64,000 nucleotides of DNA, from positions 67,192-131,191 of the forward strand of contig JAJZPG010000003.1 of NCBI GenBank assembly GCA_021811235.1, read 5' to 3'. Shown here in pieces: positions 36,431-51,758 of this stretch (its first letter is position 1; the number at the start of each line of letters is the position of its first letter). The position numbers and the translations under genes were made by a program. The notes below the pieces were generated by a model. That model did no database searches and was not told the DNA's origin. It was given only the letters and a program-made list of their open reading frames with translations. Origin of the DNA: Pseudomonadota bacterium (GTDB taxonomy: Bacteria > Pseudomonadota > Gammaproteobacteria > Burkholderiales > Thiobacillaceae).

Positions 36431-37498
36431 TCAGCGCCGCGCTTCGAGTATCAGGTTGAAGGGCGTCTCGGCCGCGCGCCGGAAGTGCGTGAACCCCGCC
36501 TTGCGGAACACCTCGGCAAGGCGCGCCTCGCCCGCCTGTGCGCCGAGGACGAGGTGCCCGCCCTCCGAGATCGCGTGCGCGCAGCACAGCGTGGTCGAAG
36601 CGGCGTAGTAAATCCGCGCAACCGGCGACATGTTGTCCTCGACCCGGTCGTTGGCGAACGGCTCGATCAGCATCACCGTGCCGTCGGGCGCCAGGGCCCG
36701 GGCCGCGTGGCGGGCCGCGGCGACCGGGTCGCCCATGTCGTGCAGGCAGTCGAAGAAACAGATGAGCCCATAGTGCTTGTCCGGGTAGTCCGTGGCCCGG
36801 GCCACGTCGAACGTGACCCGTTCGCTCAGGCCCGCGTCGGCGGCGTTGCGTCGCGCTTCCTCGATCGAGGCGGCATGCGCATCGAAGCCGTGAAAGCGCG
36901 AGTTCGGGAAGGCCTCGCCCATCAGCAGGGTCGAGTGGCCGTGGCCGCAGCCCACGTCGGCCACGTCGATGCCGGCCTCGAGCCGCGCCACCACGCCATC
37001 GAGCGCCGGCAGCCACTCCGGCACCAGGCTGCCGCGATAGGCATTGCGGTAGAAGGCCGCCACGCCGCAGTAGAGGCGGCCGTCGTGGTCTCCCCACGCC
37101 ACGCCCTTGCCGGTGCGGAAAGCTTCGATCGCCTTGTCCTCGTCGAACCACATCGACGCCGGCACCTGCCACGCGTTGGGAATGAACACCGGACTGTCTT
37201 CGTCGGCCAGCACCATCGCCTGCTCGGGTGAAAGCTCGTAGGTATCGCTGATGGCGTGATAGCCGACATAGCCGCCCGCGGCCTGCGCGTTCAGCCACTC
37301 GTTCACGTAGCGCTCCGCGCAGCCCGCCCGCGCCGCCAGCTCCTTCGGGCTGATCGGGCCCGCGCCGGCCATCGCCTTGTAGAGTCCGAGCTTCATGCCC
37401 AGGCTCACCATCACGCCACCGTAGCCGGCGGACAGGTCGCCGATGGCACGCGCGATAAAAGCATCCAGTTTCGTTCGATCGATCACGGGGGTATCCAT
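36431..37498 (-). CDS. SAM-dependent class I methyltransferase
   Basis: The product is 355 residues. An N-terminal winged-helix-like part (LGMKLGLYKAMAGAGPISPKELAARAGCAERYVNEWLNAQAAGGYV) precedes the methyltransferase core. The SAM-binding motif IDVADVGCGHGHSTLLMGEAFPNSRFHGFDAH lies around residue 180, and FFDCLHDMGDP is the fourth motif. This two-domain layout resembles Rv2258c-like methyltransferases of unknown substrate. A GGAGG site lies 8 bases upstream of the ATG. It is divergent from an AraC-type regulator that may control it. Confidence 0.88.
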   Translation of the reverse strand: MDTPVIDRTKLDAFIARAIGDLSAGYGGVMVSLGMKLGLYKAMAGAGPISPKELAARAGCAERYVNEWLNAQAAGGYVGYHAISDTYELSPEQAMVLADEDSPVFIPNAWQVPASMWFDEDKAIEAFRTGKGVAWGDHDGRLYCGVAAFYRNAYRGSLVPEWLPALDGVVARLEAGIDVADVGCGHGHSTLLMGEAFPNSRFHGFDAHAASIEEARRNAADAGLSERVTFDVARATDYPDKHYGLICFFDCLHDMGDPVAAARHAARALAPDGTVMLIEPFANDRVEDNMSPVARIYYAASTTLCCAHAISEGGHLVLGAQAGEARLAEVFRKAGFTHFRRAAETPFNLILEARR

Positions 37499-37687
37499 GG
37501 TTTTCGCCTCCTTTGTGCGGTTTCAAGGGTTCCAAACGAGGCGTACAGGATCGCAGGAAGGCCGGCGCGGACCCAGAGCCGGAATCGCCCTGTATCGGTC
37601 CTTTCGTGCCAAATCCGGTGTGATTGGGGGCGGCGGGCGTGGCACCGCAAGACGGTTCACGCTAACATCCCGCCCAGGCCTGCCCGC

Positions 37688-38764
37688 GTGCCTGTAACCA
37701 GCGGGTCTTCAGGAGGAGCACACGCCATCGCCCCGCCATCGGACCTCTCCGGATCGATTTCCCGCCACGTCAGCCTCGTCGCCCTGCCCGACGCGGTGGT
37801 ATCCACGCTGGCCGGCATCTACGATGTCATGAGTGCGTTCGCGTTCATGGAGGTGTCCAATGCGGGAGCGGGCGCACGCGTCCCGTTTCGCGTCGAAATC
37901 GTGGGCGAGGCGGCGGGGCCGCTAGAACTGGCGAGCGGCGTCCCGATCAACGTGCAGCGGGTCATCGCCGATATCGAAACGACGGATATCGTGATCGTCC
38001 CCTCGGTGCTGCTGCGACCCGAAGGCTGGGTGCAGGGACGCTATCCCCGCCTGGTCGAGTGGCTGCGCGCGATGCACGACCGCGGAGCGGTGCTCTGCTC
38101 GGCCTGCTCGGGAATCTTCTTGTTGGCCGAAACGGGCCTCTTCGACGGCAAGGACGCCACGGTCCACTTTGCCTATGCGCGCGCGTTCGCCGCCACCTAT
38201 CCGGCCGTTCCGATCCACCCGGAGCGCGTGCTCGTCATCTCGGGCGTGCGCGAAGCGCTGGTGAGTTCGGGCGCATCGATGGCCTGGCACGACCTGGTGC
38301 TCTACCTCATCGCACGTTACGCCGGCGCGACCGCCGCGCAGGAGGTCGCACGCCTTTTTGCGCTGCAATGGCACCAGGATGGACTCGCCCCCTATATCGT
38401 TTTCGAGGGCAGGCGCGACCATGGCGATGGCGACATCGAAGGCGCGCAGCAATGGCTGGGCGCCCATTTCTCCGTCGCCAACCCCGTGGAGGAGATGATC
38501 AAGCGCTCGCGGCTCGCCGAACGCACCTTCAAACGGCGCTTCACGAGCGCGACCGGCCTCACCCCGATCGCCTATGTCCAGCGCCTGCGGATCGAAGATG
38601 CGAAGCGCAGGCTCGAGCGCACCGAGGCAAGCATCGACGAGATCAGTTGGCAGGTCGGCTACGAGGATCCGGCCTTCTTCCGGCGACTGTTCAAGCGCAC
38701 GACCGGGCTGGCGCCGGGCGCCTACCGCAAGCGCTTTCGCATCCCGGAATTCGCCCGGCCGTAG
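37688..38764 (+). CDS. DJ-1/PfpI-domain AraC-family transcriptional regulator
   Basis: The N-terminal DJ-1/PfpI-like domain runs from HVSLVALPDAVVSTLAGIYDV to SMAWHDLVLYLIARYAG, with CSACSGIFLLAETGLFDG around the site of the nucleophile elbow. The C-terminal AraC domain has two helix-turn-helix units, RSRLAERTFKRRFTSATGL and IDEISWQVGYEDPAFFRRLFKRTTGLAPGAYRKRF. This is the GlxA/FtrA-like class. The longest track ORF overlaps the divergent gene and is wrong at its 5' end. I use GTG 37688, but a perfect AGGAGG at 37711 stands 10 bases before an in-frame ATC at 37727, so the true start may be there. Confidence 0.85.
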   Translation: MPVTSGSSGGAHAIAPPSDLSGSISRHVSLVALPDAVVSTLAGIYDVMSAFAFMEVSNAGAGARVPFRVEIVGEAAGPLELASGVPINVQRVIADIETTDIVIVPSVLLRPEGWVQGRYPRLVEWLRAMHDRGAVLCSACSGIFLLAETGLFDGKDATVHFAYARAFAATYPAVPIHPERVLVISGVREALVSSGASMAWHDLVLYLIARYAGATAAQEVARLFALQWHQDGLAPYIVFEGRRDHGDGDIEGAQQWLGAHFSVANPVEEMIKRSRLAERTFKRRFTSATGLTPIAYVQRLRIEDAKRRLERTEASIDEISWQVGYEDPAFFRRLFKRTTGLAPGAYRKRFRIPEFARP

Positions 38765-38931
38765 CGGGGAGGCTGGTGGCGGGAGGCCAGGCTGCCCACA
38801 AGCGCCCGGCTGCATATGTGCTCGAAAGCCGTGTCAAAGGGATCCGGTTCGGAGTAGTTTCAATAAACCATAAGCGCCAGCCAAGCCTTGCTGTTCGTGA
38901 AATATGTAGAGCCTGGAACCTTTAATTCTGA
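38765..38931. other. Gap between AraC-type regulator and DUF4411 gene
   Basis: 167 bases between two convergent genes with no ORF worth reporting and no clear terminator. Towards its end the sequence becomes AT-richer (AAATATGTAGAGCCTGGAAC). Confidence 0.35.
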
Positions 38932-39411
38932 TCAGCCGAAAACCACGGCGGTGCGTTTGAGATAACCGAGGAAGCCGACCCACTTCACGTCGACCGTGTG
39001 GAAACTACAGACCGCGGGGATTTTGTAGTTGTGTTTGAGCTTGGGCAGCTTCGCCTGAAACGCTTCGTCCGTCACCAATTCCAGTTCATGCAGCTTGGCC
39101 GTGGAGATGATGAGCAAGTCGTTTTCGTCGACACCGCCGCCATACCGGTCCTCTCCGATTTCCAGTAGTCCCTTGATGCGTAGCGACTCCAACAGGATCG
39201 CCTCGGTGACGGGCAGCTTCTCGATGCCGGCTTCGTTGAGCCAGTCCACGCATTCTGGCGCTTTGTGGCCGACTTCCTCGACCGCGACCACCGACATTCG
39301 GATCATCCCTTGTGCTACCCGGTCCGCCATCCACGCCCAGAGTCCCGGAAATTGTGCGACGGGGTAGTTATCCCACGCATAGAGCATTGAAGACGCATCA
39401 AACATTTGCAT
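38932..39411 (-). CDS. DUF4411 (PIN-like) protein, probable toxin
   Basis: The product is 159 residues, starting MQMFDASSMLYAWDNYPVAQFPGLWAWMADRVAQG. This is the DUF4411 pattern, with an N-terminal aspartate in FDASSM and a later acidic pair in GGGVDENDLLIISTAKLHELELVTDE, as in PIN-type nucleases. DUF4411 genes are regularly coupled to HTH-ImmA/IrrE genes as toxin-antitoxin-like pairs. It overlaps the upstream gene by 14 bases. Toxicity is inferred from the family and context. Confidence 0.85.
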   Translation of the reverse strand: MQMFDASSMLYAWDNYPVAQFPGLWAWMADRVAQGMIRMSVVAVEEVGHKAPECVDWLNEAGIEKLPVTEAILLESLRIKGLLEIGEDRYGGGVDENDLLIISTAKLHELELVTDEAFQAKLPKLKHNYKIPAVCSFHTVDVKWVGFLGYLKRTAVVFG

Positions 39412-40546
39412 AGTGTTGTTCGAGCTTGTGCAGGTCCGCGATCTTCAGGTTATCCAGGTAGCTGCTCGCCTTGGCCAGCGTAATTCGGCGCGAATTCAGA
39501 GCGTCCAGCACGACGCGCACGTAGCCGTCGCCGAAGATATGCTTGGGCTCGCGGTTGCGGTGTTCGCGGGTGCCGCCTTCCTTCTCCGGGGGGGGGTATT
39601 TCGCATTCCATTGCCGGTAGGCCGCATACGCCGCCGGAGGCAGGCGACCCGCGTCCAGCAGGCGGCGCAGGATCACTTCGCCGCTTACGCCCCAAGCCTT
39701 GCGTTGCGGTTTCAGCCAGTCGTCGAACGCCGCCGCCTCGACGGGGCGCTGGTCATCGCGAATATCTGCGAGGAAGGCATCGGGTACCAGCAGATGCCCG
39801 GCGAAGGCGTTCGCCTCGCGTTCTTCGCCTTCCTGCGAATGAATGTCGCTGTCGTCGTCGATCGAGCTGGCGCGGTGCAATAGCAGGTGCCCAAGCTCGT
39901 GCATGAGCGTGAAGCTCTGGCGCGTGTCGGCGTCTTGCTTCTTCACCACAATGACCGGACATTCCGGGTCGTAGAGCGAAAAACCGAGGATCGGGCTTTC
40001 CTTTGCGATCTGCCACTTGCCCGCATAACCGTTGCTACGAAAGACCAGCAGGCCGCGTGCCTCGATGGCTTGTCGGTAGCTGTCGAAGCCGTTGCGTTCA
40101 TCCAGGCCCAGCCATGCCCGGACGCGGGCGGCCGCGTCAGGAATGTTCAGGCCCGCCAAGTCGGGCGCTTCGAAGCGCGTCACGTCCGCCGGATCGAGTT
40201 CGTCGCGTAGGGCGAGGAAAATCGCGCGCTGGCGCTCAACCCGCTCGATCAGAAGCTTTAACCTGGGCGACAGTTCGGGCTTCTGGTTGCTGAGGGTGCG
40301 GAACTGCGTGCTGTGAACCCTGGTCTCGTCGACAGGCCCGGGCTCCAGAAAAAACAGCGTGCCGCGACCGAAGAACTCGGCTAGCTTGCGCAACTGGTTG
40401 AACGTCAGCCCCGATTCGCCCGCCATGAGTTTGTCGAAACTAGTGGGCGCAATGTCGATTTCCTGCACGAGCTCGTCCCGCGTCATGCCGCGATCGGCAC
40501 AACACCAGTCTATACGGGCAAGGTTGATCGATTGGATGCGTTCCAC
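39398..40546 (-). CDS. XRE-type HTH and ImmA/IrrE metallopeptidase fusion, probable antitoxin
   Basis: The product is 382 residues. Residues about 15-70 form a helix-turn-helix (MTRDELVQEIDIAPTSFDKLMAGESGLTFNQLRKLAEFF). A zinc metallopeptidase domain follows, with the catalytic motif LMHELGHLLLHR and a distant glutamate-rich segment (EGEEREANAFAGHLLVP). This ImmA/IrrE arrangement is typical of the partner of DUF4411 and of phage-type regulators. It is probably autoregulatory, since the HTH is at its own N-terminus. The 3' end overlaps the DUF4411 start. Confidence 0.88.
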   Translation of the reverse strand: MERIQSINLARIDWCCADRGMTRDELVQEIDIAPTSFDKLMAGESGLTFNQLRKLAEFFGRGTLFFLEPGPVDETRVHSTQFRTLSNQKPELSPRLKLLIERVERQRAIFLALRDELDPADVTRFEAPDLAGLNIPDAAARVRAWLGLDERNGFDSYRQAIEARGLLVFRSNGYAGKWQIAKESPILGFSLYDPECPVIVVKKQDADTRQSFTLMHELGHLLLHRASSIDDDSDIHSQEGEEREANAFAGHLLVPDAFLADIRDDQRPVEAAAFDDWLKPQRKAWGVSGEVILRRLLDAGRLPPAAYAAYRQWNAKYPPPEKEGGTREHRNREPKHIFGDGYVRVVLDALNSRRITLAKASSYLDNLKIADLHKLEQHYANV

Positions 40547-40662
40547 AGCTTGATTATATCGGCGAGCTGTTGCTTCCTGTTGATTGATCGCAGGGCTTCA
40601 GAATAATCAGGGACTCGATGACATATAGCCTGCGATCATGCATCTTGGTTCATATTCCAGCC

Positions 40663-42357
<1,695 letters not shown>

Positions 42358-42396
42358 GATGGAATGGAAAGCTGGGATGCGTGGATTGTAGCGGGT

Positions 42397-43473
42397 TCAG
42401 TTGATGATGCCGCCGCCGAGGCACACCTCGCCGTCGTACAGGACGACAGACTGGCCCGGCGTGACCGCCCATTGCGGGGCGTCGAAGGCGAGCTCCAGCG
42501 TGTCGGCGTCGAGCTTGGTGATGCGGCAGGGCGCGTCGGTCTGGCGGTAGCGCGTCTTCGCGGTATAGGGTTTGGCAGGATCGGGGGCGACGCCGGCGAT
42601 CCAGTTGAGCTGGTCGGCAGTCAGCGTCGAGCGCTTGAGCAGCGGATGGTCGTGGCCCTGCACGACGATGAGCGTGTTGCTGGCCATGTCCTTGGCGGCA
42701 ACGAACCAGGGCTCGGTGCTGCCGTCCTTCTGCCCGCCGATGCCGAGGCCCTGGCGTTGGCCGAGGGTGTAGTACATCAGCCCCTGATGCCGGCCGACGA
42801 CGCGGCCTTCGGGCGTTTTCATGTCGCCGGGGTCGCGCGGCAGGTAGCGTTCGAGGAATTCGCGGAAGTTGCGTTCGCCGATGAAGCAGATGCCGGTGCT
42901 GTCCTTCTTGGCGGCGTTGGGCAGGCCGATCTTGTGGGCGATTTGGCGCACTTCTGGCTTGGGCAGCTGGGCGAGCGGGAACAGGGCGGGGGCGAGCTGC
43001 GCCTGGCTGAGACGATAGAGGAAGTAGCTCTGGTCCTTGTTGACGTCTGATGCGCGCAGCAGCGTGGCGCGGCCGGCGGCGTCCGCGCCCTTGCCGACGT
43101 AGTGGCCGGTGGCGATGTACTCGGCGCCGCGCGCGATGGCGTCGTCGAGGAAGGCCTTGAACTTGATCTCGGCGTTGCACAGCACGTCGGGGTTGGGTGT
43201 GCGGCCGGCCTGGTATTCGGCGAGGAAGTAGCTGAAGACGCGTTCCTTGTATTCGGCGGCGAAGTTGACCGCCTCGACCTCGATGCCGAGCACGTCGGCG
43301 ACCGCCAGCACGTCGAGAAAATCCTGCCGCGCGGTGCAGTGTTCGGTGTTGTCGTCGTCGTCCCAGTTCTTCATGAAGACGCCGAGCACGTCGTAGCCCT
43401 GCTGCTTCAGCAGATGGGCGGCGACAGCGGAATCGACGCCGCCCGACATGCCGACGACGACGCGCGTGCTCAT
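42397..43473 (-). CDS. mnmA: tRNA-specific 2-thiouridylase MnmA
   Basis: From [22 protein letters not shown] the product is 358 residues. The ATP-pyrophosphatase loop is [10 protein letters not shown]. Catalytic cysteines lie in [13 protein letters not shown] and in [11 protein letters not shown]. It installs the sulfur at the wobble U34 of glutamate, glutamine and lysine tRNAs. The long track ORF runs backwards through nudJ and is wrong at its start. The real ATG overlaps the nudJ stop (ATGA). The order rluE-nudJ-mnmA matches E. coli. Confidence 0.96.
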   Translation of the reverse strand: MSTRVVVGMSGGVDSAVAAHLLKQQGYDVLGVFMKNWDDDDNTEHCTARQDFLDVLAVADVLGIEVEAVNFAAEYKERVFSYFLAEYQAGRTPNPDVLCNAEIKFKAFLDDAIARGAEYIATGHYVGKGADAAGRATLLRASDVNKDQSYFLYRLSQAQLAPALFPLAQLPKPEVRQIAHKIGLPNAAKKDSTGICFIGERNFREFLERYLPRDPGDMKTPEGRVVGRHQGLMYYTLGQRQGLGIGGQKDGSTEPWFVAAKDMASNTLIVVQGHDHPLLKRSTLTADQLNWIAGVAPDPAKPYTAKTRYRQTDAPCRITKLDADTLELAFDAPQWAVTPGQSVVLYDGEVCLGGGIIN

Positions 43474-43934
43474 GAATGGCTCACGAAATCGAGCGGGAAG
43501 CGCCGCCCGGCGAGGTAGTCCTGCACGCAGCGCATCACCAGCGGGCTGCGGTGCGGCGTCGGATGGGACGCGAGTTCGTCGGGCGTCAGCCACACGGCAC
43601 GCACGATGCCGTCGTCGAGCGCGCGGCCCGCGTCGAAGCCGGTGACATTGCAGATGTAGGCGAAGCGCAGGTAGGTGATGTCGCGCCGTGGGTAATGCGT
43701 GCTGTAGCAGCCGAGCAGGGCGATCGGCTCGACGTGGTGCGCGGTCTCTTCGAGCGCTTCGCGGCGCACCGCCTCGATCAGCGTCTCGCCGCGTTCCCAG
43801 TGGCCGGCCGGCTGGTTGAGGCGTAGGCCTTCTGCGGTGTGCTCCTCCACCAGCAGGAATGTGCCGTCGCGTTCGACGATGGCAGCGGCCACCACGTGCG
43901 GCAGCCACTGTGAATTCTTGTTGGGTTCAGACAT
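43470..43934 (-). CDS. nudJ: NUDIX hydrolase NudJ
   Basis: From [15 protein letters not shown] the product is 154 residues. The NUDIX box is [26 protein letters not shown], complete with the REALEE core. E. coli NudJ hydrolyses a thiamine-pathway pyrophosphate and nucleoside triphosphates. Here identity follows from the position between rluE and mnmA. The start lies 8 bases inside the 3' end of rluE, so the genes are coupled. Confidence 0.88.
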   Translation of the reverse strand: MSEPNKNSQWLPHVVAAAIVERDGTFLLVEEHTAEGLRLNQPAGHWERGETLIEAVRREALEETAHHVEPIALLGCYSTHYPRRDITYLRFAYICNVTGFDAGRALDDGIVRAVWLTPDELASHPTPHRSPLVMRCVQDYLAGRRFPLDFVSHS

Positions 43935-44481
43935 GCAGTTCTTTCCATTCTCCGGGCTGAAGACCACCCAGGGTCCATTCGCCGACGGCGGCGCGGATCA
44001 GCCGCAGCGTCGGAAAGCCGATCTTCGCCGTCATGCGCCGCACCTGGCGGTTCTTGCCCTCGCTGATCGTGAGCTCGATCCAGGCGGTGGGGATGCTGGC
44101 GCGAAAGCGGATCGGCGGGTTGCGCGGCCACAGGCCGGCGGGCTCGTCGGTCAGGCGCGCCCGGGCCGGGCGGGTGACGAAGTCGCCGAGGTCGACGCCG
44201 CGGCGCAGCGGTTCGAGGTCGGCGTCGGTCGGCGCGCCCTCGACCTGCGCCCAGTAGGTTTTGGGCAGCTTGTGCTTCGGATCGGCGATGCGGCTCTGGG
44301 TCGGGCCGTCATCGGTTAAAATCAGCAGTCCTTCGCTGTCGGCGTCGAGCCGTCCGGCCGCATACACGCCGGGCACGGCAAGGTGGTCGCGCAGGCCCTG
44401 CCAGCGCCCCTCGGGGGTGAACTGGCTCAGCACGCCGTAGGGTTTGTTGAACAGGATCAATCGCGCCACGCTGAGAGACAA
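43927..44481 (-). CDS. rluE: 23S rRNA pseudouridine(2457) synthase RluE
   Basis: The product is 184 residues, the size of the short RsuA-family enzymes without an S4 domain. [18 protein letters not shown] and [21 protein letters not shown] contain the catalytic aspartate region. [31 protein letters not shown] is the C-terminal signature. Context with nudJ, mnmA and divergent icd supports RluE over RluB or RluF. A GTG four codons downstream (VARLILFN) is an alternative start. Confidence 0.9.
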   Translation of the reverse strand: MSLSVARLILFNKPYGVLSQFTPEGRWQGLRDHLAVPGVYAAGRLDADSEGLLILTDDGPTQSRIADPKHKLPKTYWAQVEGAPTDADLEPLRRGVDLGDFVTRPARARLTDEPAGLWPRNPPIRFRASIPTAWIELTISEGKNRQVRRMTAKIGFPTLRLIRAAVGEWTLGGLQPGEWKELHV

Positions 44482-44539
44482 ACTTCGTAAAGACGCCCAT
44501 TTTAACGTTACCGAGCCGCCACCTTTAATTTATCCCGCC

Positions 44540-45796
<1,257 letters not shown>

Positions 45797-45810
45797 ACCG
45801 CGCGACAGGC

Positions 45811-45838
45811 AATAAAAAACCCCGCCTGGGCGGGGTGA
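45811..45838 (-). terminator. Terminator for the cold-shock gene
   Basis: Read on the minus strand, ACCCCGCC pairs with GGCGGGGT and is followed by a run of T (TTTTTTATT). It lies about 55 bases beyond the cold-shock stop. Together with the next hairpin it separates two convergent genes. Confidence 0.75.
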
Positions 45839-45848
45839 CGCTTCCAAA

Positions 45849-45881
45849 AGTAACCCCGCCGAGGCGGGGTTACTTGTTTTC
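45849..45881 (+). terminator. Terminator after icd
   Basis: GTAACCCCGCC pairs with GGCGGGGTTAC across a GA loop, followed by TTGTTTT on the plus strand. It lies 53 bases after the icd stop. The two neighbouring hairpins share nearly the same stem and may be a duplication. Confidence 0.75.
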
Positions 45882-45892
45882 AGCTCAACAAC

Positions 45893-46099
45893 TCAACCCT
45901 GCGGCTGGATGTTGGAAGCCTGCTTGCCCTTGGGGCCCTGGCTGACTTCGAAGCTGACTTTCTGGCCTTCTTTCAGCGTCTTGAAGCCGCTGGTCTGAAT
46001 GGCGGAGAAATGCGCGAACACATCCTCGCCGCCGTCATCGGGGGTGATGAACCCGAAGCCCTTGGCATCGCTGAACCACTTGACAGTACCTGTTGCCAT
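45893..46099 (-). CDS. Cold-shock-domain protein (CspA family)
   Basis: From [23 protein letters not shown] the product is 68 residues. The RNA-binding motifs KGFGFI and DVFAHF are present, and the C-terminus is [18 protein letters not shown]. It is an RNA chaperone of the cytoplasm. AGGAGGG lies 8 bases before the ATG; the track start 11 codons upstream is not supported. A possible long leader upstream contains a hairpin, GACGGC against GCCGTC at 46168-46191, but cold regulation is not shown. Confidence 0.95.
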   Translation of the reverse strand: MATGTVKWFSDAKGFGFITPDDGGEDVFAHFSAIQTSGFKTLKEGQKVSFEVSQGPKGKQASNIQPQG

Positions 46100-46384
46100 T
46101 AAAAACTCCCTCCTTGGCGTGACACTAAACACAACCGCGATAAGCGCAATGCTCTGGCGGATGACAGGACGGCATGATTTTTATGGCCGTCGGTCTGAAT
46201 TCAAGCGCGCTACCCGGTGATGCCCTGCGGTAATGCCAAACCTGCACGGTTCTTGAAACCAAACTTTTGGCTTTTTACTACCGTGCATCGGTTTTTACAA
46301 GGGGAACGCGCGAAAAAGCAGGGGCCAGGGCCGGACTGTGGTTTCCATTCAACTTGGCGGGAACGATGGGGTAGGATGCGCGCC
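46100..46384. other. Divergent gap between the cold-shock gene and earP
   Basis: 285 bases with no gene. It holds the probable leader of the cold-shock gene, including the hairpin at 46168-46191, and a less GC-rich stretch around 46255-46300. Clear -35 and -10 pairs were not found for either gene. Confidence 0.4.
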
Positions 46385-47530
46385 ATGCGTGCGTCCTGGG
46401 ATATTTTCTGCAACGTCATCGACAACTATGGCGATATCGGCGTCGCCTGGCGGCTGGCGCGCGGGCTGGCCAGCGAGCATGGCCTGGCGGTGCGGCTGTG
46501 GGTGGACGACCTGCACGCGTTCCAGCGCATCTGGCCGGCGGTCGATCCGGATGCCGAAACCCAGCGCTGCGCAGGGGTGGACGTGTGCGCATGGCGCACG
46601 CCGTTTGCGGATGTCGCGCCAGCACACGTGGTGATCGAGGCTTTCGGCTGCGCGCTGCCCGACTCCTATCTGGAGGCGATGGCCAGCCAGTCGCTCCCGC
46701 CGGCTTGGATCAATCTCGAATACCTGAGCGCCGAATCCTGGGTGGCTGCGCATCATGGCCTGCCGTCGCCTCACCCGCGGCTGCCGCTGACCAAATATTT
46801 CTTCTTTCCCGGCTATACGCCGGAAACCGGCGGCCTGCTGATCGAGCCCGGTCTGCCTGCCTGCCGCGATGCGTTCCGGCACGGCGCGACCACGCCGTTC
46901 TGGCGCCAGCTGGGGCTGGAGCCGCCGATGCCGGACGAATTGCGGGTGTCGCTGTTCGCCTACGAAAACCCGGCCTTGCCGGCGCTGCTCGACGCCTGGG
47001 CGGCGGAGGCGCGTCCGCTCACCTGCCTGGTGCCGGAAGGGCGGGTGATCCCGCAGTTGAAGGCATGGCTGAAGGAGCCGGACTTGCAGGCGGGCGATGT
47101 TGCCGAGCGTGGCGCGCTGCGGCTGCGCATCCTGCCGTTTTCCGACCAGGACGCCTACGACCGCCTGCTGTGGGCATGCGACCTCAATTTCGTGCGCGGC
47201 GAGGATTCCTGCGTGCGTGCACAGGCGGCCGCGCGCCCGCTGGTATGGCAGGCCTATCCGCAGGCCGGACGCGCGCACTGGGACAAGTTGGACGCACTGC
47301 TGGCGCGCTATGCCGACGGCCTGGATCGGGACGTGGCGCAGGCAGTGGGGGATCTGTGGCGTGGCTGGAATGGCGTGCCCGGCGCGCCGACCTTGGCGCA
47401 CAGTTGGTCAGCGTGGCGTTGCCGGCAGGGCGGGATCGACGCGCATGCCCGCGCCTGGGCGGCGCATCTCGGCACGCTCGGCCGCCTCACCGACACGCTG
47501 GTGGATTTCGCGGAAAATAAGATAAAATAG
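46385..47530 (+). CDS. earP: EF-P arginine rhamnosyltransferase EarP
   Basis: From [29 protein letters not shown] the product is 381 residues. DNYGDIG holds the conserved N-terminal aspartates, and [23 protein letters not shown] carries the glutamate region that binds the nucleotide. EarP transfers rhamnose from TDP-rhamnose to Arg32 of elongation factor P. The partner gene efp follows 44 bases downstream and has Arg32. Another ATG lies 9 bases upstream and is also possible. The longer track ORF runs through non-coding sequence. Confidence 0.94.
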   Translation: MRASWDIFCNVIDNYGDIGVAWRLARGLASEHGLAVRLWVDDLHAFQRIWPAVDPDAETQRCAGVDVCAWRTPFADVAPAHVVIEAFGCALPDSYLEAMASQSLPPAWINLEYLSAESWVAAHHGLPSPHPRLPLTKYFFFPGYTPETGGLLIEPGLPACRDAFRHGATTPFWRQLGLEPPMPDELRVSLFAYENPALPALLDAWAAEARPLTCLVPEGRVIPQLKAWLKEPDLQAGDVAERGALRLRILPFSDQDAYDRLLWACDLNFVRGEDSCVRAQAAARPLVWQAYPQAGRAHWDKLDALLARYADGLDRDVAQAVGDLWRGWNGVPGAPTLAHSWSAWRCRQGGIDAHARAWAAHLGTLGRLTDTLVDFAENKIK

Positions 47531-47574
47531 CGAGTTTTCTCAACCCCTTAGCTCTCTCCGCAGGACACACACCC

Positions 47575-48135
47575 ATGAAAACCGCAATGGAACTCCGCGC
47601 CGGCAACGTCGTGATGATCGGCAAAGACCCGATGGTGGTGCAAAAGGCCGAATTCTCGAAATCGGGCCGCAACGCCTCCGTCGTCAAGATGAAACTCAAG
47701 AACCTGCTCACCGGCGCCGGCATGGAGAGTGTCTATCGTGCCGACGACAAGTTCGACACCGTGACGCTGGATCGCAAGGAGTGCACCTATTCCTATTTCG
47801 CCGATCCGCTCTATGTGTTCATGGACAGCGACTACAACCAGTACGAAGTCGAAGGCGACAACCTCGGCGACGCGCTGAACTACCTCGACGACGGCATGCC
47901 GGTCGAAGTGGTGTTCTACGACGGCAAGGCGATCTCGGTCGAGATGCCGACCACGGTCATTCGCGAAGTCGAGTACACCGAGCCGGCCGTGCGCGGCGAC
48001 ACCTCGGGCAAGGTCATGAAGCCCGCCCGCATCAAGCCCACCGGGTTCGAACTGCCGGTGGCGGCTTTCGTCGAAATCGGCGACATGATCGAGATCGACA
48101 CCCGCACCAACGAATTCAAGCGCCGCGCGAACTAA
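47575..48135 (+). CDS. efp: Elongation factor P
   Basis: The product is 186 residues. The N-terminal KOW domain carries the loop [17 protein letters not shown] with arginine at position 32, which fits rhamnosylation by EarP rather than lysylation by Epm[11 protein letters not shown] is the C-terminal signature. EF-P rescues ribosomes stalled at polyproline stretches. Earlier gene earP is adjacent. A terminator follows. Confidence 0.97.
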   Translation: MKTAMELRAGNVVMIGKDPMVVQKAEFSKSGRNASVVKMKLKNLLTGAGMESVYRADDKFDTVTLDRKECTYSYFADPLYVFMDSDYNQYEVEGDNLGDALNYLDDGMPVEVVFYDGKAISVEMPTTVIREVEYTEPAVRGDTSGKVMKPARIKPTGFELPVAAFVEIGDMIEIDTRTNEFKRRAN

Positions 48136-48153
48136 GCCCGACGCAGATTCGAA

Positions 48154-48186
48154 CAAAAAGGCAGCCTCGGCTGCCTTTTTGTTTTT
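48154..48186 (+). terminator. Rho-independent terminator after efp
   Basis: CAAAAAGGCAGCC pairs with GGCTGCCTTTTTG almost without a loop, followed by TTTTTC. It lies about 20 bases after the efp stop. The A-run on the 5' side suggests it may also work in reverse. Confidence 0.88.
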
Positions 48187-48240
48187 CGGCACATCCGTCC
48201 GCGGCGTTAAAATGACGGCCTGCTTTTCCGTTGCCTCCCC

Positions 48241-51672
<3,432 letters not shown>

Positions 51673-51694
51673 GGGAGCGCGGGGGATGTACGAA

Positions 51695-51707
51695 ATGACT
51701 AAGTCAT
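51695..51707. promoter_or_regulatory. 13-bp perfect palindrome upstream of the small-RNA promoter
   Basis: ATGACTAAGTCAT is a perfect inverted repeat about one helical turn and a half before the TTGACA box at 51724. Its position would suit an activator or repressor site. No regulator can be named. Confidence 0.35.
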
Positions 51708-51723
51708 GACAGTGATAAATGTG

Positions 51724-51752
51724 TTGACATGCATTTCGTTATATTAGAAAAT
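51724..51752 (+). promoter_or_regulatory. Probable sigma-70 promoter of the candidate small RNA
   Basis: A consensus TTGACA at 51724-51729 is followed by 17 bases and GAAAAT at 51747-51752. The surrounding 50 bases are AT-rich in a GC-rich genome (TTCGTTATATTAGAAAATTC). The -10 match is four of six, so strength is uncertain. Confidence 0.5.
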
Positions 51753-51758
51753 TCTTAT

